Of a DNA stretch of 53,237 nt, positions 18,602 through 27,927 are shown piece after piece. A program made the translations under genes and the position numbers. The first letter of the stretch is position 1. Each line of letters opens with the position of its first letter. Source of the stretch: an uncultured Lachnospiraceae bacterium (GTDB lineage Bacteria > Bacillota > Clostridia > Lachnospirales > Lachnospiraceae); the NCBI GenBank assembly GCA_902760755.1, contig CACWHK010000008.1, positions 1 to 53,237 on the forward strand, in the 5' to 3' direction. The notes beneath the pieces are model-generated. The model searched no databases. It saw only the letters and a program-made list of their open reading frames with translations, and had not been told where the DNA came from.

Positions 18602-19282
18602 CTAAAAGTCCCCGGAATCCTTCGCAGCCTCCAGAAGCTCTATGATCCCGTCTGCCCCGGCAAGGATCCGGTCCGCGTATTCCCGCACCCGGTCATCCGG
18701 CTGGATCAGGTCGATCACCATAATGGTATAGAGCCCGGCTCTGCCGGAGGAGATCACTCCGTTGATGGAGTCCTCCACGCCGATGGTTTTCTCCGGTGCA
18801 ACTCCCAGGGTCTCACATGCCGTAAGGTAGATATCCGGCTCCGGCTTCCCCCGGTGGACCATATCCCCGTAAATGATCTGATCGAAGTAGTCGATCAGTC
18901 CATGCCGCTTCAGGTGATACTCCGCCCGTTCCTTTGCGGTGGAGGTTGCGATCCCCACCCGGAAGCCATGCTCCTTTAAATAGGTAAGAAGCTCCCGGAT
19001 CCCCGGCTTCACATCATAGCCCGGGTCCCTTCCGTAGGCATCCACTCCGGAATTCACCACCTCGCGGAACTCCATATAGTCAATATCCGTGCCGAACGTG
19101 TTCTCGAAGTGCTTCCTGTTCGTCTCCTTGGTTCCTCCTGCGATCAGATTGCAGAAGGGCTCTACCTTCTCATCCGGAAGACCGTACTTCGCTGCTGCCC
19201 GGTGCTCCATCATCCGGTAGACCCTCTCGGAATCGAAGATCACTCCATCCATATCAAATACTACTGCTTCAAATGGTCCCAT
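18602..19282 (-). CDS. HAD-family hydrolase, beta-phosphoglucomutase-like
   Basis: 226 residues from the ATG at 19282, with GGAGG at 19289-19293; the open frame continues 48 codons upstream but that part looks non-coding. HAD motif I is FDMDGVIFDSE near residue 8, motif II ATSTAKER near 111, the lysine motif GKPEPD near 147, and motif IV VEDSING near 170. A helical cap sits between motifs I and II. Members act on sugar phosphates or other small phosphates; the exact substrate is unknown. It appears monocistronic, with its own promoter, and the terminator of the 1822-residue surface gene lies just upstream. Confidence 0.88.
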   Translation of the reverse strand: MGPFEAVVFDMDGVIFDSERVYRMMEHRAAAKYGLPDEKVEPFCNLIAGGTKETNRKHFENTFGTDIDYMEFREVVNSGVDAYGRDPGYDVKPGIRELLTYLKEHGFRVGIATSTAKERAEYHLKRHGLIDYFDQIIYGDMVHRGKPEPDIYLTACETLGVAPEKTIGVEDSINGVISSGRAGLYTIMVIDLIQPDDRVREYADRILAGADGIIELLEAAKDSGDF

Positions 19283-19312
19283 AGCCTGCCTCCGGGTCGT
19301 GTTCTTTCCATA

Positions 19313-19345
19313 CAGTATCATACTGTGTCTTGCTATAAAAGTAAA
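19313..19345 (-). promoter_or_regulatory. promoter of the HAD gene with overlapping palindrome
   Basis: -35 TTTACT at 19345-19340, a 17-base spacer, and -10 TATGAT at 19322-19317. A perfect 15-base palindrome, ACAGTATCATACTGT (19313-19327), covers the -10 box and could be an operator. Confidence 0.5.
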
Positions 19346-19381
19346 GATGCGCGGGCTGCTGTAGCCGCGAGCCCGCGCATC
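19346..19381 (-). terminator. intrinsic terminator of the Ig-like surface protein gene
   Basis: A perfect 12-bp GC-rich stem (19346-19357 with 19370-19381) is followed on the minus strand by TTTACTTTTATAG. It lies 65 bases past the stop of the surface protein gene and closes the mltG-to-surface-protein run. Confidence 0.85.
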
Positions 19382-19446
19382 CGGTACTTCATGTACTGTC
19401 CCCGCTTCCTGCCGGATGCTGTGCATCCCTTCGGAAGGGTGATCTG

Positions 19447-22400
19447 TTAGTTTTTCCTGCTCCAGCTCTTCTTGCGGATGATCAGAAGAATGATCGCCAG
19501 CAGGAGAACGCCGCCTGCGATACCGAAGATCAGCAGCCAGTTCACCTTGGAACCGTATGTGAAGCTCCAGTTCAGCTCGCTCTCATTGCCTGCCGCATCA
19601 TGGGCCTTAACAACCAGCTTGTAATCTCCGGCCTTCTCAACCTTGAAGCTGGATGCATTTCCGCTGATGGTCTGAGGATCGCCGTTCAGTGTTACGGAAT
19701 CAAGAATATCGTCTGCGATCTGCAGGGATACCGAGATATCCACCGGCTCCTCGATCCGCTTGTTGTCCTCGATGCCTGTTACGATGATGTTCGGCATGAT
19801 CTGATCCAGCAGGAAGCTTACTTCCTTGGAGGACTCATTTCCCACCTCATCCACTGCCGTTACCCGAAGCACGTGGGAACCATCCGTCAGATTGGAGATA
19901 CCGTCATAAACCGTACCATCCAGATAGATCGTTACATCACATACCGTAAGGTCACGAACAAGTGCGTTCTCATCGATATCCCAGACAAACTTGTTCAGGG
20001 TTACGCCATCGTACTTCGACAGGTCACCGATTACCGGAGGTGTCTTGTCGATGGTGAAATGTACTGCCTCAGCCGATTCATTTCCGGCCTTATCCTTGGA
20101 CTTAACGTTAAGGTCATAGATACCGTCGTCAACGAAATGCTGTACAAACTTCACTTCCCGTCCGGTATTGACGTTCGGCTGTTCAAACTTCAGCTTCTCC
20201 TGCTTTCCGTCGATATCCTCTCTGGTACCTTCGATCAGCAGTGAGTTGCTGGAATAGAAGGCCTCTGTTACCATGGTCTCCATGTCCACGTTGGACTTGG
20301 TCATCTCATAGTTCTTTACGCCGCTGAGCAGAAGGCTCGGTGCGGTGGTATCTACCAGGAAGCTGAAGGTCTTACTTGCTGAGTTGCCTGCCTTATCCTG
20401 TGCCGAGAACTCGAACTCATAGCGTCCGTCCTCATCAAAGGTCTCCGTCTTGGATGCGTTGGCACCTGCACCCTTGAAGTCTACGGTACGGAGCAGGGTT
20501 CTGCCCTCGCCGTCCAGCTTCCGGTATACACGAACCTGCGCCTCTGTCATGTCGCTGTAGAAGGCCTCATGAACCGTGTAGGTTGCGGTGATTGCCTTGG
20601 TGGAGGACTCACCGTCCGTTGCTCCCGTGATGGAAAGCTCCGGCGGAGTCATATCCACACGGAAGGATACGGATCTCTCCGTACTCTCATTTCCTGCGCG
20701 GTCAACTGCCTTGAAGCTTACCACATAGTCAGCTTCGGCGGAGAACTCCTGAGCACCCTCGGACACCTTGGAGTCTGATACGGAGGTTCCGCCGCCCGGT
20801 GCCGTCTGGCGAACGATCCTTGTAAGATCTGCTTCGTCCTTATTTGCATCCGATACGGAAACGCCTACCAGAGCTCTGGAGGTCAGATACCGTGTTGCAT
20901 CTCCTTCGCTGAAATTATCGGAGTTCAGCGTGGTGGATACCGTCGGGTTGGTCCGGTCGATCACGAAGGATACGCTCTTTGCTACGGATGCATTTCCGGC
21001 CAGGTCCTTTGAAGTGATCACGATATTGTGTGCACCCTCGGTTGTGGCCGTGTAGCTTGCCGTGTTCTTATCCTGTGACAGGGACAGCTCACGGATGGTC
21101 CGTCCGCTTGCATCCGTATCGATCACGGTTGCGGTATCCAGGAAATGATCATCCACGGACAGATCTACGGTTACATCATGGTTGAAATACTGTGCGTAGT
21201 CATAAGCCACGCCGCTTGCCTTGTTCTCATAGCTGCTCTTGTAGGTAGCAAACTTCGCTGCATTCTGGGGCTCACGGATCTTGATATCATTCACCGGACG
21301 TGTCTTATCCACGGTAAATGTGATCTGTCTTGTGGCCTTGTTACCTGCCATATCCGTTGCCGTGTAGGTAATCACATAGTTTGCATCATCGGAGTAGGTC
21401 TTGGTTCCTTCCATCGGATCCGGATCCAGGTAGGTTGCAGCGCCTGCGCCGATATATGCCTCTTCCTGAACCATGATGGAAAGTCCGTTCTTATCCTTAT
21501 TCTTGTCTGAAACATCAAGAGTTACTTCTGCAGCCGTGTCCAGGAAGTCGGAATCACTTTCCGTATACTTCTTGCCGTTGACTGTGGTAAAAATCTGCGG
21601 CTTGGTCGTATCGATCACGAAGGTAAGCGGTGCTGCATCACATTTTCCGTTGGAGAAATCCTCTACATGCAGCTTAATGGTATGATTTCCCTCTCCGGAG
21701 ATCTTTACGGTTCCGTTGATGGATCCATCCAGGTTCTGCAGTGTCCAGTCGCTGACTGCCAGGACCTTTCCGTTATCCGTTACCTTGAAGATTGCCTTCA
21801 GGTCCTTCTCGCTGTCCTTGATCAGATTCCATGCATTTGCAATTCCGTCATCATATACCGTGAAGCCAACCTCAACAGTCTTCTCCCTGGTATACTTTCC
21901 GTTCTTTATGATGCTCGGATCGGTAAGCTCGATGCTTGCGGAAGGATCCGTAGCATCCAGCATAAATGTAATGGTTGCCGTGGTCGGATTGCCCTCCGGA
22001 TTGGTGGTTCCCACCAGGTCATATGCCTTTACGGTTACGGTATACTTACCGTCTTCCGGAGCAGCTCCGAGCAGTGTGCTGAGTGTCTCTCCATCCAGAT
22101 TATTATCTGCGGAAAGGAACGTAGTGATGTCTACAGTAGCTCCGCCCGGCTTCTTGATGGAAGCCTCCACCTTATCTACCTTGATATTATCCTCTGTTAC
22201 AAAGGAAATGGTGGGATCACCGCCAAGATACCGGCTCTTCTCTTCCGTCTTCTCCGTTACCGTATGACCACCGGACTTCGCCATGAAATCATTTATGGTT
22301 GCACGTACGGTATCAACCTTGATATTGGTGGAATACTTATATTCATTTCCTACAACATCACAAAGTGTGAAGGAAAGGTCTGTTCCCGTCTCATCCGTGG

Positions 22401-24915
22401 AAGGAGTAACGGAGATCACCACATGTCCGTACATACCGGCTTCCGTCCGTCCGCCGCCCTTCGGGCCTGCAGCCGGATCATTCAGGGTGTAGCTCTCGAT
22501 GGTTCCGCCCACCAGATCCTTGATGGCGTCCTCTGCCTTCTTCGGGAAACCGGACTGATAGGTTCCGGATGCCGCATCCTGAACCGTCGTCTTCTCCGAG
22601 AAGGTGAAGTCGATCACCGGGTTACGGAACCAGATATCACTGTCGATCCAGGTCTGGTTCTTATCACTTGTTACCAATGCATTTCCGGAGGTAAGGTCGA
22701 TCCGGATGATGGTCTGGCCGTCCTTCTCCTCAAATGTTGTCCAGTTACTGTTGGTTACTTTCAGCTTGATGGTTTCAAGCACGGTTGAAACCGTCTCATT
22801 TACAAGAAGACTGTAGGTGTATACATAGTAGGGATGGTCTGCATCCTTCTTGTTTACTTCGGTAAAGGAAGCTGCTGCCAGGCCCTTGGTATCCAGAATT
22901 CCGTCACGATTGAAGGAAATCTCTCCGCTCCGAAGCTCCTCGTCCATGGTGATCGTATAATCGATCCGGAACGTTCCGTCCTTGGTTGCGCTGTCCTTGT
23001 TCAGGGTTGTGCCTGTGATCTCACTTTTGATCTGGATATAGTTCGAACTGAAGGATACCTCAAGCTTACTTACATCGGATACATTTCCGGCCACATCCTT
23101 TGCCGAAAGATCAAATGTGATCGTCTGGCCGCGGAAAGCGTCCCGCTTCGGAATGGTGATCGAATATGTACCATTCGCTGCATCAACCAGGGTTCCCTTA
23201 TAGGTATCGCCCCATACGGTAGCCGATACTTCATCCACACCGCTTTCCTTTGCGGAACCATTTGTCAGATCCTTCGCAGTCAGGGTGATCGAGATGTCAT
23301 CATCCGGAGAAACTGCTTCCGAAATCTTTCCGTCCACTGCTGTCTGCGTCGTGACCGTTCCTCCAACCATGCCCTTAACCTGCAGGCCGCTGATCGTGGG
23401 CTTCGAGGAATCATAGAGCACCTTCACACTGTCGTCGGAAAGTGCAGAGATCCCGCCCGAGGTAAGGACCCAGACCTTATATTCATGAAGTCCTGCCTCG
23501 ATACCGGACGGAAGATCGATCTTCACATCCGTACTGCCGTTTAATGTCACGTCATCTGCAGAGGTCTTGGATGCAGTTCCGGAGATTACTTCCCAGAGCT
23601 GGGCCTTATCCGTTGTAACACCCTCCGGCACCTCTGCCGTTGCTTCAACCTTTACGGGATTATCATTGACACCAATATAAACCGTTCCGCTGACGGGAGC
23701 TCTCTCTGCCCAGTTTGCCGTGACCTTCAGGTCCTTTACCGCCGGCTTTGCAGAAAGATAACCGATCGTTGCTTCGTAGGTCTCAGCCACCTTCGTTCCG
23801 GAGGTTACAGTGATCGTATACTCCAGGGAAACGCCGTCGTTCGCCTCGGCTCCCGGGAAGGTAAGGGTCTTTGCTCCGCTTGCTGTGATCACATCCGTGG
23901 AATCATTCTTGTTAACTGCCTTGATGGCGGTCACATCATCCGTTGTGTCAACCGTAAATACAACATCCGTTACCGGCTTAACCTTATCGATGGAAACAGC
24001 ACCTGCGGACGCAGTCGCTGTCTTTCCGTCTGCAGAAAGGGTAGCGCTGGTGATCTCCATGTAGTAATCTCTGGAAACCTCAACGGAGAAGAAGTAGCAG
24101 AGTGTATTTGCAGCATTGTGAAGCTCGGTCTTCTTATAAATGAAGTACTTTCCGTCAGCAGAAGCCGCTGCCTGATTCAGTGCAGTGGATACGGATGTAC
24201 GTGTGGTCCATCCGGTCACCGAAGCGGCATCCGACTTTGCAGCGGTAGCATCCTTTTCATATGCGAAGCTTGTGGTCGCATAGAACAGGGCCTCCTCCGT
24301 ATCTTCATTTTCATAGACATCCGTACCACTGATCTTGATCTCGTGGTTTGCATCATCCGAGCTTGCGTCAAGCTCGATCAGATTGTCGATCTTCAGGTCC
24401 AGCTCTGTCAGCTTCTCTACCTCAGCCGGTACCTCTGCTTCGGAAGCCAGGGACTCATCCACATCCAGCGTGGAGGGATCATCCGCAACAACCACAGCTT
24501 CCTTTCCGGCCTTCGTCTTGTAAAGAACTGCCTTCAGGTTGTCCTTGTCCAGTGTTGCCAGCGTGGTACCATCAACGATCTTCCACTTGTCCGTGGCATC
24601 CTGCGCCGGTTCGGTTCCGACAGCATACCACTGGTAGGTGTACCCATCCGTCATGGTAACTGTGGGCAGCGTAAAGCTGATCTTCTCTGACGGGCTGTGC
24701 AGAGTGATGGTCTTACCGGTTGCGGTAAAATCCCTGCCGGCAAGGTACGTTGCATCCGTGAAGGCTTCAAAAGCCTTTGCTCCGTTCAACTCCTCAGCCA
24801 GAAGTTTATCCGCCCGGTTGTTCATGTAGATCACACTGAACACCATAGTCAGACTTAGCAGAATTGCGGTGGCACGACGTAAGATCTGCCCCTTTCTTCT
24901 TGCCATTTTGTTCAT
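19447..24915 (-). CDS. giant Ig-like repeat surface protein, membrane anchored
   Basis: 1822 residues from the ATG at 24915, with AAAGGA 8 bases ahead; an ATG three codons upstream has its site too close. A basic N-terminus and hydrophobic stretch at about residues 13-31 form a signal sequence. After about 450 residues of beta-rich unique sequence come many Ig-like units of 80-110 residues. Most end in a D-x-A-G-N-x-S strand followed by F-x-[I/V]-D-[T/R/K]-[T/K]-x-P. The C-terminus has one membrane span (WLLIFGIAGGVLLLAIILLII) and a short basic tail. There is no LPXTG sortase motif, so it is anchored as a membrane protein. It lies 43 bases after the T-x-x-L protein and ends the kinase/FHA run. 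Probably an adhesin or structural surface protein; that role is inferred. Confidence 0.85.
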   Translation of the reverse strand: MNKMARRKGQILRRATAILLSLTMVFSVIYMNNRADKLLAEELNGAKAFEAFTDATYLAGRDFTATGKTITLHSPSEKISFTLPTVTMTDGYTYQWYAVGTEPAQDATDKWKIVDGTTLATLDKDNLKAVLYKTKAGKEAVVVADDPSTLDVDESLASEAEVPAEVEKLTELDLKIDNLIELDASSDDANHEIKISGTDVYENEDTEEALFYATTSFAYEKDATAAKSDAASVTGWTTRTSVSTALNQAAASADGKYFIYKKTELHNAANTLCYFFSVEVSRDYYMEITSATLSADGKTATASAGAVSIDKVKPVTDVVFTVDTTDDVTAIKAVNKNDSTDVITASGAKTLTFPGAEANDGVSLEYTITVTSGTKVAETYEATIGYLSAKPAVKDLKVTANWAERAPVSGTVYIGVNDNPVKVEATAEVPEGVTTDKAQLWEVISGTASKTSADDVTLNGSTDVKIDLPSGIEAGLHEYKVWVLTSGGISALSDDSVKVLYDSSKPTISGLQVKGMVGGTVTTQTAVDGKISEAVSPDDDISITLTAKDLTNGSAKESGVDEVSATVWGDTYKGTLVDAANGTYSITIPKRDAFRGQTITFDLSAKDVAGNVSDVSKLEVSFSSNYIQIKSEITGTTLNKDSATKDGTFRIDYTITMDEELRSGEISFNRDGILDTKGLAAASFTEVNKKDADHPYYVYTYSLLVNETVSTVLETIKLKVTNSNWTTFEEKDGQTIIRIDLTSGNALVTSDKNQTWIDSDIWFRNPVIDFTFSEKTTVQDAASGTYQSGFPKKAEDAIKDLVGGTIESYTLNDPAAGPKGGGRTEAGMYGHVVISVTPSTDETGTDLSFTLCDVVGNEYKYSTNIKVDTVRATINDFMAKSGGHTVTEKTEEKSRYLGGDPTISFVTEDNIKVDKVEASIKKPGGATVDITTFLSADNNLDGETLSTLLGAAPEDGKYTVTVKAYDLVGTTNPEGNPTTATITFMLDATDPSASIELTDPSIIKNGKYTREKTVEVGFTVYDDGIANAWNLIKDSEKDLKAIFKVTDNGKVLAVSDWTLQNLDGSINGTVKISGEGNHTIKLHVEDFSNGKCDAAPLTFVIDTTKPQIFTTVNGKKYTESDSDFLDTAAEVTLDVSDKNKDKNGLSIMVQEEAYIGAGAATYLDPDPMEGTKTYSDDANYVITYTATDMAGNKATRQITFTVDKTRPVNDIKIREPQNAAKFATYKSSYENKASGVAYDYAQYFNHDVTVDLSVDDHFLDTATVIDTDASGRTIRELSLSQDKNTASYTATTEGAHNIVITSKDLAGNASVAKSVSFVIDRTNPTVSTTLNSDNFSEGDATRYLTSRALVGVSVSDANKDEADLTRIVRQTAPGGGTSVSDSKVSEGAQEFSAEADYVVSFKAVDRAGNESTERSVSFRVDMTPPELSITGATDGESSTKAITATYTVHEAFYSDMTEAQVRVYRKLDGEGRTLLRTVDFKGAGANASKTETFDEDGRYEFEFSAQDKAGNSASKTFSFLVDTTAPSLLLSGVKNYEMTKSNVDMETMVTEAFYSSNSLLIEGTREDIDGKQEKLKFEQPNVNTGREVKFVQHFVDDGIYDLNVKSKDKAGNESAEAVHFTIDKTPPVIGDLSKYDGVTLNKFVWDIDENALVRDLTVCDVTIYLDGTVYDGISNLTDGSHVLRVTAVDEVGNESSKEVSFLLDQIMPNIIVTGIEDNKRIEEPVDISVSLQIADDILDSVTLNGDPQTISGNASSFKVEKAGDYKLVVKAHDAAGNESELNWSFTYGSKVNWLLIFGIAGGVLLLAIILLIIRKKSWSRKN

Positions 24916-24958
24916 TGCTTCCATCCTTTCCTTCGTCCTTCGACTGAACCTACAACCT

Positions 24959-25780
24959 CTACTGTAGTGCCTCATCTGTATGAACGATCGTTTCCGCATA
25001 AAGCACGCGGATCTCTCCCTGCTTCTCTTCGTCTCTCGCCTTATCCTCTTCGGTCACATGCATGCTGCGAAGTACTGCGGTTTCCTCCGCACTGTAGCGT
25101 CCGAGGATCTCTTCATCCTCCGGTACGCTGGTTCTTCCTGATAAAAGGACATCGGTTTCGAGCTCATCTGCTCCGGAGGAAACTCTTCCGGAACCGAGAA
25201 CATCGGTTTCTTCCTCTGCAAACGAACTTGCCTTGCTTCTGCCTCTGCCCGAGGGCTCCGCTTCTGCATGACTTCCGCTGCCGAGAACATCGGTTTCTTC
25301 CTCACCGACGGCTGCATTTCCGCCACCGCCCAGAATCTCGGTTTCATCCGTCTCCGGTGCTCCGGTCTGCTCGGACAGATCTCCCGTGAAGTCCAGGACT
25401 TCTGTCTGCTCGTAAGCCTTGCTCCGGTCTCTGTTGGGCCGGGAGGTGGATTCTCTTGCGGTGCTGCCCGTGAGATTTACGGGCTCCTGTTTATCCTTCG
25501 TGACCTGTCCGGTGTTACCGTGGTGCAGGGCTCCGGTATCCATCTCCACCTCACGGACGTGGATCCGCTTTGTGGAACTGTGAATTGCATCCTTCTTGGA
25601 TCTTGCCTCGTATCCGCCCTCGCGGATCTCCTCGATGGCTTTCCTCTGGGTCCGCCCTGTAACAACGCCGATCGCTTTCGGGATCTTCAGAACAAAGAAG
25701 AGAACGATGGATGCGATCAGGAATGCGATTGCCAGGATAAGTCCGGCATAGAATAATGTACGATACATGCCCATACCCAT
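24959..25780 (-). CDS. membrane protein with repeated T-x-[V/I]-L cytoplasmic motifs
   Basis: 273 residues. The kinase stop TGA and this ATG share one base (TGATG), with GGAG just ahead; a GTG one codon earlier is the alternative start. There is one membrane span at about residues 6-31, then a long polar tail with no second span. The tail holds TEVL, TEIL, three TDVL and TAVL, plus a variant EEIL in which Glu replaces Thr. Most are preceded by acidic residues and followed by Gly/Ser. FHA domains bind phosphothreonine and often select the +3 residue (Leu/Ile/Asp), so these look like candidate docking sites for the two FHA proteins encoded upstream. I do not recognise a named family. Confidence 0.8.
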   Translation of the reverse strand: MGMGMYRTLFYAGLILAIAFLIASIVLFFVLKIPKAIGVVTGRTQRKAIEEIREGGYEARSKKDAIHSSTKRIHVREVEMDTGALHHGNTGQVTKDKQEPVNLTGSTARESTSRPNRDRSKAYEQTEVLDFTGDLSEQTGAPETDETEILGGGGNAAVGEEETDVLGSGSHAEAEPSGRGRSKASSFAEEETDVLGSGRVSSGADELETDVLLSGRTSVPEDEEILGRYSAEETAVLRSMHVTEEDKARDEEKQGEIRVLYAETIVHTDEALQ

Positions 25781-27912
25781 CACTCTCCTTTCTCTTCAGT
25801 TGTAGTTGTACTTGTGCCAAGCTTCTTCAGTGTTTCCATGTCTGCCCGTCGCTTAACCCAGTTTGTATTGTTATCAATCTCAGGCACCTTGCTGCCATCC
25901 TCATAGATCTGAAGGATCATCTTGCGGTCAGCTGCGGACCACTTTGTGATATCCGTCTCCTTATTCGAAAGCTGTCCGTATACATAGACCAGATGCTTTG
26001 TATAGACTCTTCCGAGATTCTCATTTGCGGATGCACGGGTCTTAACCATATCCGCCAGCTTCTCTTCTGCCTTCTGATAGGTTGCTACCGCACTGTCGAA
26101 GGAATCCTGCTGGCCGTAGATCTCAGCGATACGGCACATTTTCTCTTCGTAGGACTTCATGTAGGCTGCAATGTTCTCGTTCTCACCCTCGGTTGCAAGA
26201 AGACCTTCGATCTGGCTTACCACCTCGTTACAGGACTGGATCGCCAGCTTGAAGTAGGATTCCTTTGCTGCCGGATCCCCCTCCGCCTGATTGCCCAGCT
26301 GATAGTAGATCTCCGCCAGACTGTTATAGTAATCATACTCGTAGGTGAGCGCTTCCTGGCCGTTGTAATCCTGGAGATCCTCCAGAGCCTGGCTCATAAC
26401 CCGCTCTCCGCTGGCTGCCACACCCTCTTCTCTTGCATAGGTGGTGTAAATGGAAGCCAGAGTCTGATAATTGATGAACTTCTGCTGGTCCGTATTGTTG
26501 AACCGGCTCATATTGTAATCCGCGAAGCTGTTCACCCTGTTCATCAGCTCCGTGATGTTCGGGTTGTTGCTGGAGCGGATAAATGCGATGCTCTCGTAGT
26601 AGCTTGCCAGTTCTCCGTAGGAAGGATCTTCGGCAGGAACCATACTGAAGTACTTATCTGCCGCACCGTAGTCCGAAAGCTCGGTGAAGTACGCAAGTCC
26701 CAGTCGGTACAGAACCTCTGCATTCTTGGCGATATCGGAATCACTGTTATTCACGCGGTTTGCCACGGTACTGAGGCCGTCCGCGATCTTCAGTTCATTC
26801 GCTGCCGTTACCTCCGGATCTCTGGAGGCATCGATATAGAGGTCGATATAGTCCACATAAGCATCTGCCGCATCATCCTTCAGGTCAAAGGCCTTCTTAT
26901 ACTCCTCTGCCGCTTCCGGATACTGCTTGCTTCTCTTATAGTCGTTTCCTTTTTCGATGTAAGCGGAGTAATTCTCCCGCTCCACTCTCCGCATTCCGCT
27001 GAGTCCGATGATGGACACGATCCCGGAAATGATGGTGAGTGCTGCGCACGCACCGAAGATGATCACTTTCTTCTTATTGGACTTCTTATAGGAATCATCC
27101 AGCTCCGTATAGTGATCCAGCGCATACAGCAGCTCCGAACAGGACTGATACCGGTCATTCGGATTCGGCTGTGTACACTTCAGGATGATCTGCTCAAGTC
27201 CTGTGGACAGTGCCGGATTCCACTGACGGATGGGCTTGATCTCGTACGGAGGTTCACAGGGGTTCATACCCGTGACCATATGGTACATGGTCGCACCCAG
27301 GTTATAGATATCGGTTCTGGCATCCGTCTTGTAGATGCCCCGGCCCTGTGCATCACCGAACTGCTCCGGTGCCGCATAACCGCGGGTACCGAGCGCCGTG
27401 GTATCGGCATTGTTCTCGATGGTGTACTCCTTCGCCGTACCGAAGTCGATCAGCTTAACACCGCCCTCCGGTCGCAGCATGACATTTGCCGGCTTCATAT
27501 CACGGTAAATGATGGGCGGATCCATGGAGTGCAGGTAGTCCAGCGCGGACGCAAGCTCGCGTCCCCATTCAATTACATCCTCCTGATTCTGTGCGCCCTC
27601 CTGCTTCAGGATATCACCCAGGTTCGTACCCTCGATGAAGTCCATGACTACGTAGATGGTTCCGCGGCTGTTGATGATGTCAACGATACGCGGCAGAACC
27701 GGATGGTCCACATTTTTCAGGATATTCGCTTCTCGCTCAAGCCCCTTCAGAAGGGTCTCGGTGCTTTTGGAGCCATCGTTCTTCATCTCCTTGACAGCCC
27801 ACTGCTTGTTCAGTCGGTTGTCTCGGGCGAGGTATACGATGGACATACCGCCGCGTCCGATCTCCTTCAGTATTTCGTATTTTCCGTCAAGGACGGTACC
27901 TTCTTTTGTCAT
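25780..27912 (-). CDS. membrane Ser/Thr protein kinase with extracellular TPR-like domain
   Basis: 710 residues. A Hanks-type kinase domain fills about residues 12-275: glycine loop GRGGMS near 19, Lys41 in AVKEMK, catalytic YRDMKPAN with Asp138 (YRD replaces HRD), DFG at 156-158, and GTRGYAAPEQ in the activation segment with Thr residues ahead of it. One membrane span lies at about 285-308. The outer part, some 400 residues, is helical with TPR-like repeats (for example near 320-350) and has no PASTA units, so it is not a standard PrkC/StkP. It is 15 bases after the PP2C gene and overlaps the next gene, which suggests tight coupling. Likely phosphorylates Thr on the neighbouring T-x-x-L protein and the FHA proteins; that is inference. 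Confidence 0.92.
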   Translation of the reverse strand: MTKEGTVLDGKYEILKEIGRGGMSIVYLARDNRLNKQWAVKEMKNDGSKSTETLLKGLEREANILKNVDHPVLPRIVDIINSRGTIYVVMDFIEGTNLGDILKQEGAQNQEDVIEWGRELASALDYLHSMDPPIIYRDMKPANVMLRPEGGVKLIDFGTAKEYTIENNADTTALGTRGYAAPEQFGDAQGRGIYKTDARTDIYNLGATMYHMVTGMNPCEPPYEIKPIRQWNPALSTGLEQIILKCTQPNPNDRYQSCSELLYALDHYTELDDSYKKSNKKKVIIFGACAALTIISGIVSIIGLSGMRRVERENYSAYIEKGNDYKRSKQYPEAAEEYKKAFDLKDDAADAYVDYIDLYIDASRDPEVTAANELKIADGLSTVANRVNNSDSDIAKNAEVLYRLGLAYFTELSDYGAADKYFSMVPAEDPSYGELASYYESIAFIRSSNNPNITELMNRVNSFADYNMSRFNNTDQQKFINYQTLASIYTTYAREEGVAASGERVMSQALEDLQDYNGQEALTYEYDYYNSLAEIYYQLGNQAEGDPAAKESYFKLAIQSCNEVVSQIEGLLATEGENENIAAYMKSYEEKMCRIAEIYGQQDSFDSAVATYQKAEEKLADMVKTRASANENLGRVYTKHLVYVYGQLSNKETDITKWSAADRKMILQIYEDGSKVPEIDNNTNWVKRRADMETLKKLGTSTTTTEEKGE

Positions 27913-27927
27913 TATCGATAGTCCCCA

